Shown piece by piece: positions 6,260-11,745 of a DNA stretch of 11,745 nucleotides (positions within the stretch are counted from its first letter, which is position 1; every line of letters starts with the position of its first letter). The DNA lies in contig JAGMDP010000086.1 in assembly GCA_023128635.1 (NCBI GenBank), positions 1 through 11,745 on the forward strand, given 5' to 3'. The position numbers and the translations under genes were made by a program. Under the pieces are notes generated by a model, which was not told where the DNA came from, did no database searches, and saw only the letters and a program-made list of their open reading frames with translations. This DNA comes from Candidatus Heimdallarchaeota archaeon. Lineage in GTDB: Archaea; Asgardarchaeota; Heimdallarchaeia; JABLTI01.

Positions 6260-7588
6260 ATGTCAAAGAAAGAATCATTAACCAGTATAGCAGTTATCGG
6301 TCACGTCGACCATGGTAAATCCACCTTAATGGGTCATTTTCTATATCAAATCGGTGCTGTAGATCCGCGAGTAATGAAAAAACATGAAACAGATGCAGAT
6401 GGTTTAGGAATGTCCTCTTGGAAATGGGCATATATTTTGGATGCATTCCAAGAAGAAAAAGAAAAAGGCAAAACTATGGACATAGCTTTTCGACGTTTTG
6501 AAATTGATAATCGCGAATTTGTTCTAATTGATAATCCTGGTCACAGAGATTTTACAAAACACACCATAGCTGGATTAAGTACAGCAGATGCTTGTATCCT
6601 TGTTATTAGTGCCGGCAAAGGTGAAATTGAAGCAGGACTAGAACCTGGTGATGAACTAACTCCTTCCGGTCAAACTCTTGAACATACATTAATCGCTTCA
6701 GTTTTAGGAATCAAAGATGTCATCGTAGTCGTTAATAAAATGGATAATGCTAAATATTCTGAAGAAAGATTCAATGAATGCAAACAAATTCTAGTAGACT
6801 TTTTGAAGAAAATACAAAGCCCCTGGGTAAAAATGATGGATAAAATTCCCTTTATTCCAATTAGCGGATTAGAAGGAGACAATTTCTTAACTCTAAGTGA
6901 GAAAATTCCTTGGTATAAAGGTCCAACATTAAAAGAAGCAATTGCAAAAATTAGCGTTCCAGAGGATCTTTCAGACAAAGAATTTCGCTTAGTTGTCTAT
7001 GATGCTTATCAAGAACCTGGTATTGGTCTTGTCGGATATGGACGTATTATAAGTGGTAAAATAAAAGTTAATGATCGAGTTGTAGTTGCACCCGGAATTC
7101 GAAAAGCTACTGTGAAGACTCTCTGGGATGAAGAAGAAGAGATTTCTACTGCAAGTTCTGGTATGGATATTAATTTCTTATTGAAAGGTGAAGCAGAGGA
7201 AGACTTGTTGAGAGGTGCTGTAATTGGTCTTGAGAAACAAATTCCGTCCTCAAAGCCAAGAATAAAAGTTCGTTTACTGTATCTTGGAGTTCAACCACTC
7301 GTTTTAGGAAATATTTTGATTCTACATGCTGGATCTAATCATGTTGAAGCTGAAATTGAATCAATTGAAAAAGTTCACTTGAAGAATAGTAAATATAAGA
7401 ACACTCCCCGAGATATTGATGGAAAACCAATTATGATTTTCACAGAAGAAGTAGCAAGTGTAATACTACAAACCAAGAATCCAATTGTTGCTGAAAAACA
7501 AAGTGAGATCCCCAAATTAGGGAGAGTTATTCTTCGAAAGAAAGGTAGAGTAATCGCTGCTGCAGTTGTTGAAGACATTCTTGACTAG
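6260..7588 (+). CDS. Divergent EF-1A-family translational GTPase (EF-1A/Hbs1/eRF3 group)
   Basis: A 442-residue GTPase with the three-domain layout of EF-1A. The G domain has G1 GHVDHGKS (14-21), switch I with T72 in EKGKTMD, G3 DNPGHRDF (91-98), G4 NKMD (159-162) and G5 ISGLEGDN (201-208). Beta-barrel 2 covers about 243-325 (GYGRIISGKIKVND) and barrel 3 about 333-441 (LGRVILRKKGRVIAAAVV). The SWKWAYILDAF segment is the EF-1A-type switch I insertion, which excludes EF-Tu and aIF2-gamma; no extra C-terminal domain is present, against SelB. It departs from canonical EF-1A: ERGITID becomes EKGKTMD, D[AT]PGH becomes DNPGH, and a PGDELTP-like insertion appears near 129-135. It may be a paralogue for ribosome rescue, release or a special tRNA. 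The PHP gene follows after 20 nt, probably in one operon. Confidence 0.85.
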   Translation: MSKKESLTSIAVIGHVDHGKSTLMGHFLYQIGAVDPRVMKKHETDADGLGMSSWKWAYILDAFQEEKEKGKTMDIAFRRFEIDNREFVLIDNPGHRDFTKHTIAGLSTADACILVISAGKGEIEAGLEPGDELTPSGQTLEHTLIASVLGIKDVIVVVNKMDNAKYSEERFNECKQILVDFLKKIQSPWVKMMDKIPFIPISGLEGDNFLTLSEKIPWYKGPTLKEAIAKISVPEDLSDKEFRLVVYDAYQEPGIGLVGYGRIISGKIKVNDRVVVAPGIRKATVKTLWDEEEEISTASSGMDINFLLKGEAEEDLLRGAVIGLEKQIPSSKPRIKVRLLYLGVQPLVLGNILILHAGSNHVEAEIESIEKVHLKNSKYKNTPRDIDGKPIMIFTEEVASVILQTKNPIVAEKQSEIPKLGRVILRKKGRVIAAAVVEDILD

Positions 7589-7608
7589 ATATTTGTAGGT
7601 CAGAAAAT

Positions 7609-8481
7609 ATGCTAAAAAACAAGTCAGATTCTTCGAACGAGAAACTATCATTTATTGATTTACATTTGCATACCACAGCATCAGATGGAACATTTTCTCC
7701 AACTCAAGTTGTTAAAGTTGCTTTAGAATTAAAACTGAAAGCAATAGCTATAACAGATCATGACACTGTAGGAGGAATTCCAGAAGCTTTAGATGCAGCG
7801 GAAAACGAACCTATTGAAGTTATCCCTGGCATTGAATTTAGCACTGAATTAAATTCTGTTAGTATTCATGTTGTTGGTCTATATGTTGATTTTCAAAACA
7901 AGGAATTATTGGAGCTTACACATGAAATCCAAAATGCTCGAGAGAATAGAGCAAAGAAAATAATAGAAAAAGTCAATGCTCTGAAAGCTGGTCCGGAAAT
8001 AACTTTTCACGAGGTTTTGGAATTGTCTGATGGATTAATTGGAAGACCACATATTGGTGAAGTTATGATTAGGAATGGTTATGCGAAAACTATGAATGAA
8101 GTTTTCGAGAAATTTCTGAAACGAGGTGGACCATGCTATGTTCAACGATTCAAACTATCACCAAAAGAAGCCTTTGAGTTTCTAAAAAGAATTGGGGCTA
8201 TTCCAATTCTCGCTCATCCTGGTTATATCTCACGTGAGATTGATTTAGATTTATTTATTGCTGAACAAAAACAATATGGCTTAATGGGTTTAGAGGTGTA
8301 CTATCCTTCACATAGTGAAGAACAAATTAAGCTCTACAAAGAACTAGCAAAAAAATACGATCTTTTAGAAAGCGGAGGAACGGATTGTCATGGCAAGCTA
8401 AATGAAGGACCATTCATTGGGAGATTGAACATACCGTACTCCTTATTGATAAAGATAAAAGAACGATTAAATAAAGAATAA
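7609..8481 (+). CDS. PHP-domain phosphoesterase, RNase AM/YciV (TrpH) type
   Basis: A 290-residue metal-dependent phosphoesterase. All PHP signature residues are visible: IDLHLHTTASDG (16-27), ITDHDT (48-53), GIE (74-76), H87, GRPHIG (145-150), LAHPG (201-205), E229 with H235, and GTDCHG (257-262). These supply the His/Asp ligands for a two- or three-metal centre. Its length and the insert between the GIE and GRPHIG motifs match the family of E. coli YciV (RNase AM), a 5'-3' exoribonuclease, and of 3',5'-nucleotide bisphosphate phosphatases. It has no polymerase or HisJ-type extension. ATG 7609 has AGGT 8 nt upstream (7597-7600). It follows the EF-1A-like gene by 20 nt and is probably cotranscribed with it. 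The substrate could be RNA 5' ends, pAp-like nucleotides or both. Confidence 0.88.
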   Translation: MLKNKSDSSNEKLSFIDLHLHTTASDGTFSPTQVVKVALELKLKAIAITDHDTVGGIPEALDAAENEPIEVIPGIEFSTELNSVSIHVVGLYVDFQNKELLELTHEIQNARENRAKKIIEKVNALKAGPEITFHEVLELSDGLIGRPHIGEVMIRNGYAKTMNEVFEKFLKRGGPCYVQRFKLSPKEAFEFLKRIGAIPILAHPGYISREIDLDLFIAEQKQYGLMGLEVYYPSHSEEQIKLYKELAKKYDLLESGGTDCHGKLNEGPFIGRLNIPYSLLIKIKERLNKE

Positions 8482-9330
8482 TTAGATCACTTTCTTTCTA
8501 ACAACAACCAGAATTTCCTCGCCGGAATCAATTAAACCAGTATCACTAGATATTCTTTTTTCAATTTCTAACAAATTATTCCAAGCGACTTCGTTTTCGC
8601 GGAGTTTCGACATTATTTTGGAATCTTTTAAGTTAAGACTATTTACTGAAAACAATTCGAGAATTTCACAATCAAATTTCTCTAAGAATCCTGAGAGTTC
8701 TTTACTTGTAAATGCATAATAAGCTGGTTCACCAGGAAATTCTTCAAATTGTTTATAATGTGTATCGAGCATCTCCCAAATACCTGACTTTGTTGTCGAG
8801 ACAAGTTTTTCAAATTTTTTCTCTCTAATTAGAGAGCGAAGGAATGCAATTTTATTTTTTACAGTAAATAATATGGGAGCTCCGAATTTGGTAACACGAA
8901 CTATTTCACTGAAGAATTTGCTTCGTTTTTCACAAGTATAAGATAAGGTACTGAAGAGACTCATTGTCATATCAAAGGAATTGTTTTGGAAATGACTTAG
9001 ATTATCAACATCATCAACAATCGCAAATTGATCTATTTGAGAGTTTAGTCCTAGCTTTTCAAATTTCTCTCGAGTAGTTTTAATTTGTTCTTCAGAGATA
9101 TCTGCAATGACCAATCGTCTTTTAGCATGAGCAATTTTTTCCGAGAAAATCCCTGGATCCAAACTAATGTCTAGAATCAAACTGTCTTCTGGTGGGAGGT
9201 ATTTCTGTATGCAGTTTGAGATTATTTCATAATTAAATGAACCAGGAGTGCTTCTATAATAATTTGTAAACCAGTCGAGATTATTTCTTTTATCAATAAA
9301 ATGCTTCAGAAATTCTTTATTAAAGGCCAT
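8482..9330 (-). CDS. Class I SAM-dependent methyltransferase-like protein
   Basis: A 282-residue single-domain protein with a Rossmann methyltransferase pattern: a helical cap (1-48), strand and motif I LILDISLDPGIFS (51-63), an acidic residue ending strand 2 in VIADIS (D77), VDD (105-107) as a motif III candidate, NSFDMTMSLFSTLSY (117-131) in motif IV, and strand APILFTV (151-157). Motif I has DISLDPG where DxGxGxG is expected, so SAM binding may be altered. The C-terminal part (about 160-282) includes a substrate-cap-like insert with Trp185 and EFPGEPAYYAFTS (197-209). The ATG has a G-rich GGGGGA site (complement of 9337-9342), 6-7 nt upstream. It runs towards the PHP gene with no base between the two stop codons, and away from the dCMP deaminase. 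It is probably a small-molecule methyltransferase; the substrate is unknown. Confidence 0.7.
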   Translation of the reverse strand: MAFNKEFLKHFIDKRNNLDWFTNYYRSTPGSFNYEIISNCIQKYLPPEDSLILDISLDPGIFSEKIAHAKRRLVIADISEEQIKTTREKFEKLGLNSQIDQFAIVDDVDNLSHFQNNSFDMTMSLFSTLSYTCEKRSKFFSEIVRVTKFGAPILFTVKNKIAFLRSLIREKKFEKLVSTTKSGIWEMLDTHYKQFEEFPGEPAYYAFTSKELSGFLEKFDCEILELFSVNSLNLKDSKIMSKLRENEVAWNNLLEIEKRISSDTGLIDSGEEILVVVRKKVI

Positions 9331-9420
9331 TTTGTGTCCCCCAGAAAATATTATTAAACACTATGTCATTTAACTTAAAATTAGTTTGCTCTTTTACTGC
9401 AAAAAAATGAGGATATTAAA
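9331..9420. promoter_or_regulatory. Divergent promoter region of the methyltransferase-like and dCMP deaminase genes
   Basis: A 90-nt AT-rich gap. An imperfect palindrome AACTTAAAATTAGTT (9372-9386) lies near the middle, 35 nt from the plus start codon at 9421 and 42 nt from the minus start codon at 9330. In either direction it is placed to act as a TATA element with a short leader. GAGG at 9409-9412 is the ribosome-binding site of the plus gene; a G-rich site serves the minus gene. No other signal is clear. Confidence 0.35.
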
Positions 9421-9972
9421 TTGTCAGAGAAAAAAAGTCCATCAAAGAAAGACAAAAAATCAGTTCGAAAAAGACCCACTGTTGACGAATATTTCTCAGC
9501 AATGGCTGAACTAGTATCAACCAGATCTACTTGTATACGACGACAAATTGGTGCAGTGATCGTTCAAAATAATCATGTTATATCTACCGGCTATAATGGT
9601 GCACCTAAAGATATGCCTCATTGCATTGAAATTGGTTGTTTAAGAGATGAACTTGGGATTCCGAGCGGTAAACAACACGAAATTTGTAGAGGAGTCCATA
9701 GCGAACAAAACGCAATAATTCAATGTGCAATACACGGAGAATCTACGAAAAATGGTACCATTTATGTGACTGGTTTTCCATGCAAAATTTGTGCGAAAAT
9801 GATTATTAATTCGATGATAAAACGAGTGGTTCTCTCTGGACATTATTCGGATACCGAAGGAATAGACTTGTTGAAGCAAGCAGGTGTTGAAGTGGTTAAC
9901 ATGGAAAAATCTGCGAAAATTATCCTCGATGAGGTAATTGCATTAAAAGCTTCTTGGCAAAGAACTGATTAA
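9421..9972 (+). CDS. Deoxycytidylate (dCMP) deaminase family protein
   Basis: Zinc-dependent deaminase of 183 residues, expected to convert dCMP to dUMP for thymidylate synthesis. The catalytic zinc site is H93-S94-E95 with P120-C121-x2-C124. The conserved start STCIRRQIGAVIV (36-48) and GYNGAPKDMPHC (57-68) with further Cys at 73 and 89 match the ComEB-type dCMP deaminases, which hold a second structural zinc, better than tRNA deaminase TadA or cytidine deaminase. HSE replaces the more usual HAE; the metal ligand and catalytic Glu are kept. The first 18 residues are lysine-rich and precede the domain. The TTG start is supported by GAGG 8 nt upstream (9409-9412); the next in-frame ATG (residue 28) would cut into the domain. 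It ends 9 nt from the convergent PIN gene. Confidence 0.87.
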   Translation: MSEKKSPSKKDKKSVRKRPTVDEYFSAMAELVSTRSTCIRRQIGAVIVQNNHVISTGYNGAPKDMPHCIEIGCLRDELGIPSGKQHEICRGVHSEQNAIIQCAIHGESTKNGTIYVTGFPCKICAKMIINSMIKRVVLSGHYSDTEGIDLLKQAGVEVVNMEKSAKIILDEVIALKASWQRTD

Positions 9973-9981
9973 TCTTAACCA

Positions 9982-10401
9982 TTAAGTTGGTAATGTTCCC
10001 ACAAGTTCTAAATGACTTTTAGAACGAATAAAAATGACCGCAATACTATGTTCTAGTAAACGCTTTTTCAATTCATTGTCATTTGTAACAATCACACACT
10101 GAGATTTATTTTCAATAGCATATTGTACAATCTTCTCATCAATGGTTATGTCATCAGGAAGATCAAATTCAACTATTTGTAAAGACTCAAGAAATTTCTT
10201 AGCAAAAAGGATCTTGCGTGACATTTTAGGTTTTTCAGCTAAATACTCTAACTCTCTTAAGCAGGCTGAAAGATATACTATTTCATGTTTCTGAGGTACA
10301 ATTCTTTCAATCTCCCTAGTTACATTAAATCTCCCTTCAGAAGTTAATAAGAGAATATTTGTATCTAGCACAACATAAAGAGTCAGAATATTACCCCCCA
10401 T
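9982..10401 (-). CDS. PIN-domain endonuclease, archaeal Fcf1/Utp24-like
   Basis: A 139-residue single PIN domain. The acidic catalytic residues are in place: D13 in VVLDTN (10-15), E50 in LREL (48-51), D88 in TIDEKIVQYA (86-95) and D108 in VTNDNELKKRL (105-115). This pattern, and a position directly after aIF2-gamma as in many archaea, fits the archaeal homologues of Fcf1/Utp24, the nuclease that cleaves pre-18S rRNA in eukaryotes; a toxin-type VapC is less likely because no antitoxin gene is present. A GTG at 10413 abuts the aIF2-gamma TGA and would add four residues. I prefer ATG 10401 because GAGTGA (10415-10410) lies 8 nt before it, while GTG 10413 falls inside a palindromic stem. It is probably cotranscribed with aIF2-gamma. 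Confidence 0.85.
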   Translation of the reverse strand: MGGNILTLYVVLDTNILLLTSEGRFNVTREIERIVPQKHEIVYLSACLRELEYLAEKPKMSRKILFAKKFLESLQIVEFDLPDDITIDEKIVQYAIENKSQCVIVTNDNELKKRLLEHSIAVIFIRSKSHLELVGTLPT

Positions 10402-10408
10402 AATAAAA

Positions 10409-10425
10409 ATCACTCATTGAGTGAT
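10409..10425 (-). promoter_or_regulatory. Perfect 17-bp palindrome with T5 tail at the aIF2-gamma/PIN junction
   Basis: ATCACTCA-T-TGAGTGAT reads the same on both strands (8-bp arms, 1-bp centre). On the minus strand it spans the last aIF2-gamma codons and the TGA stop, and the arm end overlaps a run of five T (complement of 10405-10409). As RNA it gives a 7-bp stem with a 3-nt loop followed by U's, like a weak terminator or attenuator between the two genes; as DNA it could be a protein site. Confidence 0.45.
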
Positions 10426-11745
10426 ACCAAAACCAATGAGTCTAAAACGATTAGCAATGCGTCTTGAAACCGCTACTCGAGTATTCTTCTCAGCAGAAAC
10501 AGGTCTTGCAAGTTTTACTACAACTATATTACCTTTTCCGATACTGGTAATGACTCCTAAAGTAATAGCAGTCCAAACGTTGAGCATAAGTTGTTCTCCT
10601 ACTGCCAAACTCTTAACTTTAGTTCTTTCCTCCAAACCAACAACAAAATCCATTAAACGAACTTTTAAACTTAATTCGTCTAACACCGGTGGAAGTTTAT
10701 CGGGATTACCAATTATATTTCCAACTAAATTATCAGAACGAGTGTAAGCAGGATCAATTTCTGTTCGTATACTCATTAATCCTCCTGGTTTCGCTTCCTT
10801 AACTTTACCAAGAGTTCCTGCATGAATACTTGTGATTTTAGTTTTCACAGGAATGTATTGTTTGTTAATTCTGGTTCCAGGGACGATTTCGATGTCATCC
10901 CCTTCTTTCAAAACACCTTGGATAATAGATCCACCAAGTACTCCACCTAAGAGATCTTTTGGAGCAGTTCCCGGTTTATTGACTTCAAACGATCGAGCAA
11001 CAAACATTCGAGGTTCAACTTTTTCATCTCTTTTTGGAGTTTTGATAACATCTTCAATTGTTTTAACTAAAATATCCAAGTTCGCACCATGAACAGCGCT
11101 CATTGGAATAATTGGTGCTCCTTCTGCAACCGTTCCTTTTACGAATGCTTTGATATCAGCATAGCTCTTCTTAGCTTCTTCTTCTGTAACAAGTTCCACT
11201 TTATTTTGAACGATAATAATATTGGTAATTCCAACTGCATCCATCGCAGCAAGATGCTCTCGAGTTTGAGCTTGTGGACATTTTTCATTAGCGGCAATGA
11301 CCAGAATTGCTCCATCAAAGATTGCAGCACCTGTCAATAAGGTTGCCATTAAAACTTCGTGTCCGGGGGCATCAACAAAAGAAATCCTGCGTTTTACTTT
11401 GGTTTCAGCTTTACATTTTGGACAAATAGCTTCAGTTGTCCATCTGTTGTCTTCAGGACATTTAGAACAATATCGGATATCTGTATCAGCATATCCTAAT
11501 CGAATAGTAATTCCTCGTTTTAACTCTTCAGAATGAGTGTCAGGAAAAGTTCCTGTTAAGGCTTTTACGAGAGTTGATTTTCCATGGTCAACATGGCCAA
11601 TGGTTCCGATATTGACTTCTGCTTGTCTTCCTGTAGAATAGGCATCTGGGTCTATTTCCACTTCATCTTTTGAGGTTTTAGTTTTAGCGACTTTTGCTTT
11701 CTTGGCCTTGGTTTCTTTCTTAGCCTTTGGTTTGGTTTCTTCCTT
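10414..11745 (-). CDS. Translation initiation factor aIF2 gamma subunit, 5'-partial at the window edge
   Basis: The GTPase subunit of aIF2, which carries Met-tRNAi to the small ribosomal subunit. Counting from the first codon in the window: G1 GHVDHGKS (50-57), switch I GITIRLGY (78-85), a zinc knuckle C93-x2-C96 and C108-x2-C111 that is specific to a/eIF2-gamma, G3 DAPGH (125-129) and G4 NKVE (181-184). Two beta-barrels complete the usual length, ending in RFRLIGFGITQ. The frame stays open to base 11745, so the true start is outside. A GTG at 11661 lies in frame but has no ribosome-binding site, and the 28 codons before it encode 12 lysines with Ala, Thr and Glu. I read this as a lysine-rich N-terminal tail absent from typical aIF2-gamma. 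The PIN gene follows directly. Confidence 0.95.
   Translation of the reverse strand, partial: KEETKPKAKKETKAKKAKVAKTKTSKDEVEIDPDAYSTGRQAEVNIGTIGHVDHGKSTLVKALTGTFPDTHSEELKRGITIRLGYADTDIRYCSKCPEDNRWTTEAICPKCKAETKVKRRISFVDAPGHEVLMATLLTGAAIFDGAILVIAANEKCPQAQTREHLAAMDAVGITNIIIVQNKVELVTEEEAKKSYADIKAFVKGTVAEGAPIIPMSAVHGANLDILVKTIEDVIKTPKRDEKVEPRMFVARSFEVNKPGTAPKDLLGGVLGGSIIQGVLKEGDDIEIVPGTRINKQYIPVKTKITSIHAGTLGKVKEAKPGGLMSIRTEIDPAYTRSDNLVGNIIGNPDKLPPVLDELSLKVRLMDFVVGLEERTKVKSLAVGEQLMLNVWTAITLGVITSIGKGNIVVVKLARPVSAEKNTRVAVSRRIANRFRLIGFGITQ

Noticed and set aside
6260..7588. SelB (selenocysteine elongation factor)
   Set aside because: The EF-1A-type switch I insertion is present and there is no extra C-terminal domain; no SECIS-like element or selenoprotein gene was noticed.
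9974..9986. Hairpin CTTAA-CCA-TTAAG between the convergent deaminase and PIN genes
   Set aside because: Only 5 AT-rich base pairs with no T tract; too weak to call a terminator.
9982..10401. VapC toxin of a toxin-antitoxin pair
   Set aside because: No small antitoxin frame adjoins it, and linkage to aIF2-gamma fits the Fcf1-type protein better.
10411..10413. GTG start for the PIN nuclease
   Set aside because: It sits inside the palindromic stem directly after the upstream stop; ATG 10401 has GAGTGA at a normal distance. It cannot be fully excluded.
10421..11536. Several plus-strand open frames opposite aIF2-gamma
   Set aside because: All are antisense to a highly conserved gene and match no family.
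11659..11661. GTG as the true start of aIF2-gamma
   Set aside because: No ribosome-binding site precedes it and the frame stays open upstream with protein-like, lysine-rich codons to the window edge.

Overview
The window is AT-rich archaeal chromosome. It carries a gamma subunit of initiation factor aIF2 with its zinc knuckle, next to an Fcf1/Utp24-type PIN nuclease; an archaeal Ski2-like helicase; and an EF-1A-family GTPase. Leaders carry GAGG or AGGT ribosome-binding sites 7-10 nt before the start, and starts include GTG and TTG. A small longin-like protein, an EF-1A paralogue and lysine-rich N-terminal tails suggest an Asgard-type archaeon. That placement is inference; no rRNA or ribosomal protein is present to settle it. 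No mobile element, CRISPR array, tRNA or rRNA is visible.

Layout. Bases 1-149 are non-coding and hold a hairpin plus T-tract terminator for the first gene. At 150-1214 (minus) is a ParM/Ta0583-like actin homologue. A 278-nt divergent promoter region with several dyads separates it from a winged-helix plus methyltransferase-like protein (1493-2476, plus). Then, all on the plus strand, come a Ski2-like helicase with an N-terminal Cys4 cluster and a C-terminal CxC-x5-CxC cluster (2560-5181), a longin-like small protein (5266-5700), an unrecognised 129-residue protein (5829-6218), a divergent EF-1A/Hbs1/eRF3-family GTPase (6260-7588) and a PHP phosphoesterase of the RNase AM/YciV type (7609-8481). 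The PHP gene ends directly against a convergent methyltransferase-like gene (8482-9330, minus). That gene shares a 90-nt divergent promoter region with a dCMP deaminase (9421-9972, plus). The right end is a minus-strand pair, aIF2-gamma (open at the window edge) followed by the PIN nuclease (9982-10401).

How the genes may work together. Much of the window concerns RNA and translation. aIF2-gamma delivers initiator tRNA, and the PIN protein is probably an rRNA-processing endonuclease. The same-strand block combines a Ski2-like helicase, an EF-1A-family GTPase and a PHP nuclease. In eukaryotes the Ski2 helicase works with the EF-1A-family GTPases Ski7/Hbs1 in exosome-linked mRNA surveillance, so this block is the best candidate here for an undescribed functional module. 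The link is inferred from gene order and family knowledge only. Other points of interest are a lysine-rich N-terminal extension on aIF2-gamma, a perfect 17-bp palindrome across the aIF2-gamma stop codon, and a symmetric operator-like dyad upstream of the actin gene.
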